The notes under the pieces were generated by a model. The model did no database searches and was not told the DNA's origin. It saw only the letters and a list, made by a program, of their open reading frames with translations. A stretch of 64,000 nt of DNA from SIG565 sp045651765 (GTDB taxonomy: Bacteria; Bacillota; Clostridia; Oscillospirales; Acutalibacteraceae). The stretch is from NCBI GenBank assembly GCA_045651765.1, contig JAZRSY010000003.1:1-64000 (forward strand), in the 5' to 3' direction. This document shows, piece by piece, positions 39,732-49,085 of the stretch (position 1 is the stretch's first letter; each line of letters begins with the position of its first letter). Both the position numbers and the translations under genes were made by a program.

Positions 39732-41087
39732 TTATATTTTCATTAATCCGAATGCCGAAAGCACCGATGTAATTAAAATTATAAACAAACAAACGGGTGC
39801 TATATATTTAATAACCACTGAAAAAAGTTTTTTACCTTTAAATTTAGATGATGATTCAATCTCTTCAATAATAACCTTTGGTTTTATAATATAACCCACT
39901 AAAATACTGGTTAACAGGGCTACTATTGGCATAATTACATTGTTACTAATAAAATCGAAGAAGGTTAAAAAGTCCATTCCAATAATTTTAATATTAGACC
40001 AAATGCCATTGCCTAAAGAAGATGGAAGACCTAAAACTATGCAGCCAATGAGCACCACAATACAGGTGAAAATTCTGTTCCAACCAAGTTTATCACGGAA
40101 AATTGAAATTACGGTTTCGGCCAACGAAATAGACGAGGTTAATGCAGCAAATAAAACAAGCAAGAAGAAAAGTCCGCCAATAATATTGCCTGCGGGCATA
40201 CTTGCAAAAACCTTAGGCAGTGTTACAAACATAAGGCCGGGGCCTGCATTAAGCGCTGCTTGGTCGCCACCCGAAAAAGCAAATACGGCAGGTATAATCA
40301 TAAGGCCGGCAAAAAATGCAATTCCGGTGTCAAAAAATTCTATTTGGTGTACAGCAGATTCCACATTAACATCTTTTTTCATATACGAGCCGTAGGTTAT
40401 CATAATACCCATAGCAAGCGACATAGAGTAGAACAACTGACCCATGGCAGCAACCACCGTTTTAGCCGAAAAGTGTTCGATATTAGGAGTAATATAATAT
40501 AAAAATCCTTCAAAAGCACCGGGAATGGTAAGCCCGTAAATTGCAATTGCAACCGACAACACAACCAAAACAGGCATTATAATTTTGCTTACCTTTTCTA
40601 TGCCCTTTTCTACGCCAAAAAGCACAATTAAAAAGGTTAATCCAACAAATGCCAAAAACCAAATTATAGGTTCGCTAACCGAGCCTATAAAGCCGGTAAA
40701 ATAATTATCTGACACCGCAGCCGATGAATTACCCGTTAAATAAACAAACAAATATTTAGTTACCCAACCGCCTATTACCGAATAATAGGGCAAAATAATT
40801 ATTGGCACCAAAGCGGCTATATATCCTAAAAATGAAAAGCGTTTGTCCAACTTTTTATATGCGCCTATAGCACTAAGGCCTGTTTTACGGCCAATAGCAA
40901 TTTCGGCTATCATTAAGGCAAATCCGAATGTTACGGCTAAAATAATATAAACCAGTAAAAACATACCGCCGCCATATTGAGCAGCTAAATACGGGAACCG
41001 CCATATATTGCCAAGCCCCACGGCCGAACCGGCCGCTGCCAATACAAAACCTAATTTGCCTGTGAAACTACTTCTTAATTTTTCCAT
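39732..41087 (-). CDS. Sodium-dependent NSS-family transporter
   Basis: The 451-residue protein has about eleven to twelve helices and begins with the Na+/substrate site GSAVGLGNIWRFPYLAAQYGG characteristic of neurotransmitter:sodium symporters (LeuT/MhsT type). GAYKKLDKRF and AMGQLFYSMSLAMGIMITYG are further matches. It imports an amino acid with Na+. The 5' leader carries a 9-bp inverted repeat AATACCTAA/TTAGGTATT (41103-41126) around the promoter, a possible operator. The gene is monocistronic. Confidence 0.93.
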   Translation of the reverse strand: MEKLRSSFTGKLGFVLAAAGSAVGLGNIWRFPYLAAQYGGGMFLLVYIILAVTFGFALMIAEIAIGRKTGLSAIGAYKKLDKRFSFLGYIAALVPIIILPYYSVIGGWVTKYLFVYLTGNSSAAVSDNYFTGFIGSVSEPIIWFLAFVGLTFLIVLFGVEKGIEKVSKIIMPVLVVLSVAIAIYGLTIPGAFEGFLYYITPNIEHFSAKTVVAAMGQLFYSMSLAMGIMITYGSYMKKDVNVESAVHQIEFFDTGIAFFAGLMIIPAVFAFSGGDQAALNAGPGLMFVTLPKVFASMPAGNIIGGLFFLLVLFAALTSSISLAETVISIFRDKLGWNRIFTCIVVLIGCIVLGLPSSLGNGIWSNIKIIGMDFLTFFDFISNNVIMPIVALLTSILVGYIIKPKVIIEEIESSSKFKGKKLFSVVIKYIAPVCLFIILITSVLSAFGLMKI

Positions 41088-41182
41088 AATTCTCTCCTAA
41101 AAAATACCTAAATAACATTAGGTATTATATACCAAACCGAATAAAAAATCAATTAATTTATTCCATTTTATTGCTTTATGTA

Positions 41183-41211
41183 TTGATATTTATAAATAAA
41201 GCAAGTATAAT
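41183..41211 (+). promoter_or_regulatory. Promoter of the murD gene cluster
   Basis: -35 TTGATA (41183-41188), 17-bp spacer, -10 TATAAT (41206-41211), 35 bases before the TTG start of murD. Confidence 0.75.
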
Positions 41212-41245
41212 ATAGAGTGAATAATTTTGTTTTGGGGGTATTACC

Positions 41246-42625
41246 TTGGATTGCAAACAATTTTGGGAACAAATTTCAACTAAAAAAATAGCTATGTGCG
41301 GTGTTGGCGTTAGCAACACCCCACTAATTTACAGCTTTTTAAATAAAGGCGCACGAGTATATGTTTGCGACCGACGCACCCGCGAACAAATAGGCGAACT
41401 GTGCTCGGAACTTGAAAATGCCGGCGCAATATTAAAACTTGGTGAAAACTATCTTGAAAATCTTGAGGTAGACATTATTTTCAGAACACCCGGCATGAGT
41501 TTTAATTTGCCCGAACTTAAAGAGGCCCGTCGCCGCGGCATTGCCGTTACCAGCGAAATGGAGGTATTTTTTGACCTTTGCCCTGCCAAAATTTTTGCCG
41601 TAACAGGCTCGGACGGTAAAACAACAACCACCACCCTTATTGCTAAAATGTTAGAAAAAGAGGGTTATAATGTTCATATAGGCGGTAATATTGGTTACCC
41701 GCTTTTACCAAGAATTGAAGAAATTAAACAAGACGATGTTGTTGTGGTTGAACTTTCTTCATTCCAACTTATTTCAATGCGTAAAAGCCCCGATGTTGCT
41801 GTGTGCACAAATGTTGCCCCCAACCACCTGGATATTCATAAAGATATGGATGAATATGTTGAGGCCAAAAAAAATATTGTGTTGCACCAAAGCGCCTTTT
41901 CACGCACCGTTTTAAATTACGACAATGAAATTGCAATGGATTTTAAACCCCATGTGCGTGGTCAATTTTTAGGCTTTAGCATGGAAAAACCCGTTAAAAA
42001 CGGCACCTGGCTTGACGAAAACGGTTATATTAATATTTCTTACCGTGGAATAAAAGCCCCCATTATGCACCGCAGCGAAATTGCAATTTTAGGCGACCAT
42101 AATGTTGAAAACTACCTCGCGGCAATATCGGCCGTGTGGGGTTATGTTGGGGCCGACAGCATTAGGGCCGTTGCCAAAGAATTTAAGGGTGTGGAACACC
42201 GAATAGAATTTGTAAGAGAAGTAAACGGTGTTAAATATTATAACGATTCCATTGCTTCCAGCCCCACCCGCACAATTGCAGGCCTTAAGGCGTTTGAGCA
42301 AAAGGTTATTTTATTAGCCGGCGGCTACGACAAGCAAATACCGTTTGAGCCAATGGCAGAATATGTCATTGATAAGGTTAAAACCTTAATTTTAACGGGG
42401 CCCACCGCAAAGAAAATTGAAAAATCGATAATTGAACACCCAAAATATAACGGTATGCCACAAATTATTCATTCCGAAAATTTAGAAAATTCCGTTAATA
42501 TTGCGCACTCTTTAGCTGAAAGCGGAGATATTGTAACCCTAAGCCCCGCTTGCGCTTCGTTCGACGCTTTTGAAAACTTTGCCGTTAGGGGTAATTACTT
42601 TAAGGAATTGGTTAACAAGTTATAA
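41246..42625 (+). CDS. murD: UDP-N-acetylmuramoyl-L-alanine--D-glutamate ligase
   Basis: A 459-residue Mur ligase with three domains: UDP-binding N-terminus (about 10-95), the ATPase with FAVTGSDGKTTTTTLIAKML, HIGGNIGYPLL and TNVAPNHLDIH, and the C-terminal domain with YYNDSIASSPTRTIAGL and GGYDKQIPF. It adds D-Glu to UDP-MurNAc-L-Ala in the cytoplasm. The start is a TTG preceded by GGGGGT. No ATG is better placed. It heads a tightly packed cluster and overlaps the first peptidase by one base, away from any division and cell-wall cluster. Confidence 0.94.
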   Translation: MDCKQFWEQISTKKIAMCGVGVSNTPLIYSFLNKGARVYVCDRRTREQIGELCSELENAGAILKLGENYLENLEVDIIFRTPGMSFNLPELKEARRRGIAVTSEMEVFFDLCPAKIFAVTGSDGKTTTTTLIAKMLEKEGYNVHIGGNIGYPLLPRIEEIKQDDVVVVELSSFQLISMRKSPDVAVCTNVAPNHLDIHKDMDEYVEAKKNIVLHQSAFSRTVLNYDNEIAMDFKPHVRGQFLGFSMEKPVKNGTWLDENGYINISYRGIKAPIMHRSEIAILGDHNVENYLAAISAVWGYVGADSIRAVAKEFKGVEHRIEFVREVNGVKYYNDSIASSPTRTIAGLKAFEQKVILLAGGYDKQIPFEPMAEYVIDKVKTLILTGPTAKKIEKSIIEHPKYNGMPQIIHSENLENSVNIAHSLAESGDIVTLSPACASFDAFENFAVRGNYFKELVNKL

Positions 42626-43638
42626 TGGATATTAAAGAAACTTTATTTAATTTAAGCAACAAGTGCGCTTTGGGCACTGTTTGCAGTGCGTCCGATTACG
42701 CCGCCGAACAATTAAGCAAATATTGCTCTGTTAAAAAACTTAATAACCTAACCTTACTGGGCACATTAAAGGGTAAAAACAACTACACCATTTTGTTGGA
42801 TGCCCATATAGATGAGGTTGGCTTTATTGTTACACATATATCCGACACCGGTTTTTTAACGGTAGCAAAGTGCGGCGGCATAGATGTCAGGCACCTGCCA
42901 AGTAAAACCGTTACAATTTTTGGTAAAAAAGAAATTACAGGTGTTTTCTCTAGCATACCTCCGCATTTATCAAAGGGTAACGACTGCCCTTCCGACATTA
43001 CCGAATATAAAATTGACACCGCCCTTGGCAGTAGTGCTAAAGACTATATTTCGGTTGGCGATTATGTTTGTTATAAACAAACCTCTAAAGAATTGCAAAA
43101 AAATACCGTTATGGGCAAAGCGTTGGATGACCGCGCAGGTGTTTTGTGTCTGCTGATATTGGCCGAACGCTTAAGTCAAAAAGAATTACCCGTTAATGTT
43201 GAATTTTTATTAAGCGATGCAGAAGAACTTGGCCTTAGGGGCGCAGGTACCGCCGTTTTTAGTAATACACCTTCCGAAGCCATTGCAATAGATGTTTCGT
43301 TTGGCAATGGACCCGATATTTCGGCCTACAAATGCGGCAAATTGGGCGACGGCGCCATGGTAGGTATTTCGCCCGTGTTAGATAACAAAATTACCAAAAA
43401 ATTAATTGAAACTGCAAAAAATAATAATATTTTATATCAACCCGAGGTTATGGGTGGCAGAACATCTACAAACGCCGATGTTATTTCAATTACCAAAAGC
43501 GGCGTTAAAACAGGTTTAATATCGGTTCCGCTTAGGAATATGCATACTGGTTGCGAAGTTTTGAATATTAACGATATATTATCGGTTTGCGATATTTTAG
43601 AAAATTATATAATGTTAGGTGGTGTTATGAATGATTAA
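42625..43638 (+). CDS. M42-family metallo-aminopeptidase (first of a pair)
   Basis: 337 residues with the M42 metal ligands in order: DAHIDEVGFIV, GKALDDRAGVLCLL, LSDAEELGLRGA, AIAIDVSFGNGPD and VPLRNMHTGCEV. These enzymes form dodecameric shells and trim peptides of various N-terminal residues. The start overlaps the murD stop (TAATG) and the end overlaps the next peptidase by eight bases, so translation is coupled. Confidence 0.92.
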   Translation: MDIKETLFNLSNKCALGTVCSASDYAAEQLSKYCSVKKLNNLTLLGTLKGKNNYTILLDAHIDEVGFIVTHISDTGFLTVAKCGGIDVRHLPSKTVTIFGKKEITGVFSSIPPHLSKGNDCPSDITEYKIDTALGSSAKDYISVGDYVCYKQTSKELQKNTVMGKALDDRAGVLCLLILAERLSQKELPVNVEFLLSDAEELGLRGAGTAVFSNTPSEAIAIDVSFGNGPDISAYKCGKLGDGAMVGISPVLDNKITKKLIETAKNNNILYQPEVMGGRTSTNADVISITKSGVKTGLISVPLRNMHTGCEVLNINDILSVCDILENYIMLGGVMND

Positions 43639-44638
43639 AAATTTGGAAACACTGTGTAACTTTAATGCACCATCGGGCAGCGAGCAAGGTTTAAGGGATT
43701 ACATTTTAACCCAAATCTCCCCTTTTGCCGACTGTAAAATCGATAACGCCGGTAACATAATTGCCTTTAAAAAAGGCAATAAAACCCCAAAACACCGCGT
43801 TGTGTTGGACGCCCACCTTGATGAAGTTGGGTTTATTATTTCGGCCATAACACCCGAAGGCTTTTTAAAATTCCAAACAGTTGGCGGAATAACCGACCCT
43901 GTTTTGCTGTGCAAAAATGTAATAATTAATAATAAAATAAACGGTGTTATTGGCTGCAAACCCATACATCTAACCGACTCCGACGAGGCTAAAAAATGCC
44001 CAAAATCCGACGCTATGTATATTGACATTGGCGCTGGCAGTAAGCAAGAGGCCGAAAAGGTTGTTAGTGTGGGCGACTATGGCGTTATTTGCGGCGAATT
44101 TGAGATTTTAGGCAATAATATAAAATCTAAGGCGCTTGACGACCGAATTGGCTGCGCCGTTTTAATAGAACTTATTAAAACATATAACGAATTTGATTTT
44201 TATGCAACCTTTACAGTCTTGGAAGAGGTTGGCTCCCGCGGTGCTAAGGTTGCTGCATTTTCGGTAGAACCCGATTTTGCCATTGTGCTTGAGGCCACAA
44301 CAGCAGCCGATATTGACGGTTCAGACGAAACCAATAGGGTTTGCGTTTTAGGCGGCGGACCCGCTATTTCATTTATGGATAACGGCACTATGTACAACCG
44401 CAGTTTATTTAATGCCGCTAATAAAAGCAGTGTGCCTCACCAAATAAAAACCGCTGTTGCGGGTGGAAATAATTCGGCCGCCATTCATTTAAGCGGCAAT
44501 GGGGTTAAAACCCTTGCTGTTTCGGTGCCATGCCGTTATATTCACTCGCCTGCTTGTGTTGCTAACATTAACGATATTGAAAACACCCTTAATTTAACCC
44601 GCGAACTTTTAACCAACATTTGCTCAGGTGAAATTTAA
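43631..44638 (+). CDS. M42-family metallo-aminopeptidase (second of a pair)
   Basis: 335 residues with all M42 ligands: DAHLDEVGFII, KALDDRIGCAVL, TVLEEVGSRGAKVAA, FAIVLEATTAADI and SVPCRYIHSPACV. The glutamate-for-aspartate in VLEAT marks a different subgroup from the preceding paralogue, so the pair may have complementary specificity, perhaps within a mixed oligomer (inference). It overlaps both neighbours. Confidence 0.92.
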   Translation: MIKNLETLCNFNAPSGSEQGLRDYILTQISPFADCKIDNAGNIIAFKKGNKTPKHRVVLDAHLDEVGFIISAITPEGFLKFQTVGGITDPVLLCKNVIINNKINGVIGCKPIHLTDSDEAKKCPKSDAMYIDIGAGSKQEAEKVVSVGDYGVICGEFEILGNNIKSKALDDRIGCAVLIELIKTYNEFDFYATFTVLEEVGSRGAKVAAFSVEPDFAIVLEATTAADIDGSDETNRVCVLGGGPAISFMDNGTMYNRSLFNAANKSSVPHQIKTAVAGGNNSAAIHLSGNGVKTLAVSVPCRYIHSPACVANINDIENTLNLTRELLTNICSGEI

Positions 44639-45354
44639 TGGTAACTTTAATTAATGAAATGCCGGTTATAGACTGCCTTAACGCCGCCTATGCAAAGGTT
44701 GCTTGCGCCGCTAAGGCATATATGGGGTACGATAAAATTGCTTTATTTTGGCAACAAACTGACAGTGATAACAACATTACAGCGCTTATTTCACTGGTAG
44801 ACGGCGTTATGAGCCTTGCTAATTTGGGCGGCGATTTATTTGAACTTAAAGAATTTATAAAATGCATTTCACCATATGGCGTTTTTACTGATATTTCTAC
44901 CGCTAAGGCTTTAAATTTAAAAATAGAAACCGAATGCGACACCCTTTTTATTAAACCGCCATATAATTTTGAAAATGCCGCCGAAAATACATATGCCGGT
45001 GTATCTTATGCCTGCGAAACGGTAGCCGAACGGTTAGATGTTGGCAATATTAATGTGTTTAAGGCCGATATTTCACACCGAATAAGGCACGATGCCTGCG
45101 GTTATGTTACAACACCCGCTTCGGCCGCTTTTTTACTTTATAGCAACAATATTGCTATAATATCGGGTATTGCGGTTAAAAAAACAAACCAAAAAACAGG
45201 TATTGGCAGTGCAACACTTAAAAGACTTTTAGAAATTGCAAAACACCGACCTGTGCTTGTTTGTGCCGAGCAAAAAAATACACCGTTTTATTTAAAAAAC
45301 GGTTTCACTTTAAACGGCAAATTTGCCTATTGCAGATTAGGAGTTAAATTTTAA
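44638..45354 (+). CDS. GNAT-like acetyltransferase
   Basis: 238 residues. The C-terminal half (about 125-238) has the GNAT pattern: SAAFLLYSNNIAIISGIAVK, the acetyl-CoA loop KKTNQKTGIGSATLKRLL (Q/K-x-x-G-x-G/A), and PFYLKNGFTLNGKFAYC. The N-terminal half is unlike a known domain that I recognise. The gene overlaps its neighbours by one base each side, between the peptidases and the PLP enzyme, suggesting a shared peptide or amino-acid pathway. Substrate unknown. Confidence 0.75.
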   Translation: MVTLINEMPVIDCLNAAYAKVACAAKAYMGYDKIALFWQQTDSDNNITALISLVDGVMSLANLGGDLFELKEFIKCISPYGVFTDISTAKALNLKIETECDTLFIKPPYNFENAAENTYAGVSYACETVAERLDVGNINVFKADISHRIRHDACGYVTTPASAAFLLYSNNIAIISGIAVKKTNQKTGIGSATLKRLLEIAKHRPVLVCAEQKNTPFYLKNGFTLNGKFAYCRLGVKF

Positions 45355-46625
45355 TGAAGGAATTTTTTAATATTGACGAACAGCTTTTAAAAATTTGCCA
45401 ACAGGCCGAAGAAAAATGTCAAGAACAGTTTAAAGAAATTGAGAAAATTTCCGAATATAACCAACAAAAAATGTTGGCCGCATTCATAGAAAATCAGGTT
45501 AGCGAATCACACCTAATAGGCTCTACGGGTTATGGCTACGGCGACCGCGGCCGCGACACACTAGAAGCCCTTTTCGCTAAGGTTATGGGTGCCGAAGATT
45601 CACTCATACGACATAATTTTGTTTCGGGCACACACACCTTAACGGTGGCTCTTTTTGGCCTTTTGCGCCCCGGCGACAATATGCTTTGCCTTACAGGCCG
45701 CCCTTACGACACTCTTATTGGTGTTTTGGGAATCGATGGCGAGAGCGATGGCTCACTTAAAAATTTTGGCATAAATTATAGCGAGGTTGAACTTTTAAAT
45801 AACAAACCCGATTTAAAGGCAATAGAACAAGAACTTAAAAATAACAATTATAAATTAGCCTACATTCAGCGTTCACGCGGGTATAGCCTGCGCCCAAGTT
45901 TAACGATTGACGACATTGCAAAGCTTTGCGAATTGGTTAAAACGGTTTCGCCAAACACATATATAATGGTTGACAATTGTTATGGCGAATTTACCGAAAA
46001 ATTAGAACCCACCGCCGTTGGAGCCGATATTATAGCGGGCTCACTTATAAAAAACCCGGGTGGCGCCATTGCCCCCACAGGCGGTTACATAGCAGGAAAA
46101 ACCGAACTCATAGAAAAATGTGCCTATAGGCTCACCTGCCCCGGAGTTGGCCGCGAGGTTGGTTGCACACTAAACCACAACCGCGAACTTTATATGGGTC
46201 TTTTTTCGGCTCCGCACGTTGTGGGCGAAGCCCTTAAAACCGCCGTATTTGCAAGTTGCCTTTTCGAAATGTTGGGTTACGGTGTTACTCCGAAATATAA
46301 CGAAAAACGCGGCGATATTATTCAGTCGGTAATTTTGGGCAGCGAAGAACCACTAATTGCCTTTTGCCAAGGCATGCAAAAAGGCGCCCCTGTTGACTCT
46401 TTTGTGGTGCCTGAGCCTTGGGATATGCCCGGTTATGATAATAAGGTAATTATGGCGGCAGGCGCTTTTACATTGGGCTCTTCAATTGAACTTTCGGCCG
46501 ATGCGCCACTGCGCGCACCATATGCTGCTTGGTTGCAGGGCGGCATAAATTATGCCTCGGGCAAAACGGGTGTTGTTTTGGCCGCACAAAGTATGCTTGA
46601 AAAAGGATTTTTAAATTTAAAATAA
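45354..46625 (+). CDS. Methionine gamma-lyase family PLP enzyme (YnbB/'aluminum resistance')
   Basis: A 423-residue protein of the PF06838 family: IGSTGYGYGDRGRDTLEALF, HNFVSGTHTLTVALFGLLRPGD in parts, MVDNCYGEFTE (PLP-pocket Asp) and the Schiff-base lysine in GSLIKNPGGAIAPTGGYIAG. Family members are fold type I PLP enzymes related to cystathionine gamma-lyase. The true reaction is poorly known. One-base overlap with the GNAT gene. Confidence 0.9.
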   Translation: MKEFFNIDEQLLKICQQAEEKCQEQFKEIEKISEYNQQKMLAAFIENQVSESHLIGSTGYGYGDRGRDTLEALFAKVMGAEDSLIRHNFVSGTHTLTVALFGLLRPGDNMLCLTGRPYDTLIGVLGIDGESDGSLKNFGINYSEVELLNNKPDLKAIEQELKNNNYKLAYIQRSRGYSLRPSLTIDDIAKLCELVKTVSPNTYIMVDNCYGEFTEKLEPTAVGADIIAGSLIKNPGGAIAPTGGYIAGKTELIEKCAYRLTCPGVGREVGCTLNHNRELYMGLFSAPHVVGEALKTAVFASCLFEMLGYGVTPKYNEKRGDIIQSVILGSEEPLIAFCQGMQKGAPVDSFVVPEPWDMPGYDNKVIMAAGAFTLGSSIELSADAPLRAPYAAWLQGGINYASGKTGVVLAAQSMLEKGFLNLK

Positions 46626-46637
46626 GAGGTTAAAATA

Positions 46638-47312
46638 ATGAAAACAGTTTTTGAGGGTGAAATTATTGATGTTGTTTCGGCCAATAACGGCATTGTTATT
46701 GCCTATGTGCTGGAAAAACTTGAAGATAAAATTAGGGTAGCTTATAAGTTGGTGTCGTTTGACAACGGCGAAATTGCCAATGTTCGTTCAGATTTATACG
46801 ACCTTTCTAAATTCGGCACCAATTATAAAATTATAGCTTCCAGCATTAAGAACCATATATATTGCCATTCTGTAGTGCTGCCTAACGAAAAAACCTTTGT
46901 AATTGATACCGACGGCTCGGCCTATTTATTTGATGCCAACGCTTCACTTATTTGGCGCAGCGTCATTAAATATAAGGGCACGGTTCCAAGCGGACTTGCC
47001 ATTAATAACAGGCACATTTGGGTTGGCTTTAGTGAGTACGATGTTTTAATGCGACTTAACCTTGCCACCATGAGTGAAGAACTGCGTCTGGGCGGCGGCA
47101 AAAATTCGCCCTTTAAAAAGCCAAATAATTTATTTATTAATAATAACGATATTTACTTAACATCTCTTAACAGTACCGAAATTATTAAAATTGACACTAG
47201 CTCTTACACAATAAAAGTTTATAAGAATTTTAACACCCCTATAAAACAGTATTTATGCTCGGGCGGGTACGAATTTGCAGTGCTTGAAAACGGAGTATAT
47301 TTGTTAGATTAA
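46638..47312 (+). CDS. Hypothetical beta-propeller-like protein
   Basis: 224 residues without signal peptide or membrane helix. It contains repeated short beta patterns (KTFVIDTDGSAYLFDANASL, GLAINNRHIWVGFSEYDVLM, NNLFINNNDIYLTSLNSTEI) reminiscent of propeller blades. No family recognised. As the last gene of the murD-M42-M42-GNAT-YnbB cluster, 12 bases after the PLP enzyme, it is probably co-expressed. Only fold-level inference is possible. Confidence 0.65.
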   Translation: MKTVFEGEIIDVVSANNGIVIAYVLEKLEDKIRVAYKLVSFDNGEIANVRSDLYDLSKFGTNYKIIASSIKNHIYCHSVVLPNEKTFVIDTDGSAYLFDANASLIWRSVIKYKGTVPSGLAINNRHIWVGFSEYDVLMRLNLATMSEELRLGGGKNSPFKKPNNLFINNNDIYLTSLNSTEIIKIDTSSYTIKVYKNFNTPIKQYLCSGGYEFAVLENGVYLLD

Positions 47313-47341
47313 AAAAAGCGTGAATTAATTCACGCTTTTTT
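47312..47341. terminator. Bidirectional terminator
   Basis: A fully palindromic 30 bases with half-site AAAAAAGCGTGAATT between the convergent hypothetical gene and the ABC permease gene. Confidence 0.9.
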
Positions 47342-47345
47342 ATTT

Positions 47346-49085
47346 TTATTTAATTTCTAAATTCAACTTTTCTAATTCGGCTTTTAGGTTTGGTGTTAAA
47401 TCCAAATTACCAATACTTATTCCATAATAACTGCTGTAATACCTATCCTCACCAAAATCGAATTCTTGTTTTCTGGAGATTTCACCCGTAATATAGCAAT
47501 TCAAAGAAGTTTTTTTGTTGGAATATTGAAGTATAAAATCGTGCTCGCAATTTTCAACATCTTTTATATATGCCAAAACCAATTTTTCTATAATTTCGGG
47601 GTCAACATTCTTTTCTGAATATGAGCCTATTACCCCTTTTTCTTGGTCAACTAAATTACCCTCAATGGTCCAATTTTTACAGCTTTCTTTTGTTGAATTA
47701 TATTCGTTAAGTAAATTGGCAGAAAATTCTTTATTTAAAAATTCTTTGCGTTCGTCTTTTGCGCTTTCAAAAGCGACCTCATAATATCTATTTAATATTT
47801 TGCCGTTTTTAAGGGTATATTCAAATTCAATCGGAGTTGCATTTTCTTTTTTGCCTTGGTTATTTATATGGTAATTTACAATTTCGGTGTGCATTTTGTT
47901 AACAAGTTTTATATTATTGGTTTCTACTTTTTCACCTGCATATACAACCGAAACGCTGCTAATTTCACTAACTTCGGGTATATTTTTCTGCCAACCAATA
48001 ATATCTAACTTAATGCCAAAATTAACGGCTAACAAAATTATAACCGATAAAAGCGACACCACAACCGCCCTTTTAATTTTTTTAAAACCGCGGTTTATTA
48101 TTAAATAATATACCACGCCCGATAACACTGCGCCAATTGTGCCAATCACCCAGAAAAGCAGTGTTGGTTCGTTATAAGAAAATATTGTTGTAATTAAAAA
48201 CAACCCAATGGCCGATATTATTAAACCTATAATTTCGGGTATTAATTTAAAGGCATAAGCAATGCCTGCTTTTTCGCTTTTGCGCTTGTTATAAGCCAAT
48301 ATAACCAAAACCGCAATAATTAAAGTGAATAAAGTTATGCCAACAACAGAACCAACCGTGAATAATTTAAAATTGGTATATCCATATAAAAACTTGGCTA
48401 AGCCCAATATTGCAAAACCAAACGGGGTTGTATAAGAAAATAAATCTTCAATGGCAAGGCTAACAGAAAAACCAAACCAATGGTATTCGCACAAATAAAG
48501 TGTAAAAGTTGCAATAATGGGTATGCCAATATTAATTGCTAAAATTGAAATTATGCTGTCAAACACATTGCCCGATGTTATTATAAATAATAACGAAAAT
48601 AAACCTAACACAAACATCATTAATGCTGTGAATAAAAATGAAGGCAACATTTTACCGGGAGTATATTGCACATAATTTAGGCGTGTTAGGCCATATGTAC
48701 CCAAATAACCCACCGTTAGCGGTAATAATGCCGAAATATAACAACTTATAAATCTGGCCGTTAATATATGCCAACGTTTAAGCGGCAACGCATGGAAAAA
48801 ATCACTGGCAGTTTTGTTATATAAAAAGTTAAAATTTATGTAAAGCATTATAAGCATAAACGCCATAATGCCCACCGCCATTATACAAGAAAACGAATTA
48901 AACAATTTTTCAAACTTATATATAGGGTTATAGTGCTGCACATAATTAGTAATAACATTATATAAATATATAGGTGATATTATAAAGGTTAATATCGTTG
49001 TTAATATCGTAAAACCTAAATTCTTTTTAAGTGAAAATGCAAAAAAGTTAAAGAATTGCTTATTTAATAATGTTTTCTGCGTCAT
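47346..49085 (-). CDS. ABC transporter permease of a YtrA-type operon
   Basis: 579 residues. The N-terminal part (to about 345) has some ten hydrophobic helices like ABC-2/YtrC-type permeases (GRKTASDFFHALPLKRWH-like segment FLYNKTASDFFHALPLKRWH). The C-terminal 230 residues form a soluble extracytoplasmic domain after a last helix. It overlaps the ATPase gene by 26 bases. With the GntR regulator upstream, this matches the Bacillus ytr layout, which responds to cell-wall antibiotics or handles small substrates. Substrate unknown. Confidence 0.82.
   Translation of the reverse strand: MTQKTLLNKQFFNFFAFSLKKNLGFTILTTILTFIISPIYLYNVITNYVQHYNPIYKFEKLFNSFSCIMAVGIMAFMLIMLYINFNFLYNKTASDFFHALPLKRWHILTARFISCYISALLPLTVGYLGTYGLTRLNYVQYTPGKMLPSFLFTALMMFVLGLFSLLFIITSGNVFDSIISILAINIGIPIIATFTLYLCEYHWFGFSVSLAIEDLFSYTTPFGFAILGLAKFLYGYTNFKLFTVGSVVGITLFTLIIAVLVILAYNKRKSEKAGIAYAFKLIPEIIGLIISAIGLFLITTIFSYNEPTLLFWVIGTIGAVLSGVVYYLIINRGFKKIKRAVVVSLLSVIILLAVNFGIKLDIIGWQKNIPEVSEISSVSVVYAGEKVETNNIKLVNKMHTEIVNYHINNQGKKENATPIEFEYTLKNGKILNRYYEVAFESAKDERKEFLNKEFSANLLNEYNSTKESCKNWTIEGNLVDQEKGVIGSYSEKNVDPEIIEKLVLAYIKDVENCEHDFILQYSNKKTSLNCYITGEISRKQEFDFGEDRYYSSYYGISIGNLDLTPNLKAELEKLNLEIK

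Noticed and set aside
42625..44638. Second M42 peptidase as an inactive paralogue
   Set aside because: All metal ligands and the catalytic Glu are present. The D-to-E change in VLEAT is usual in one M42 subgroup.
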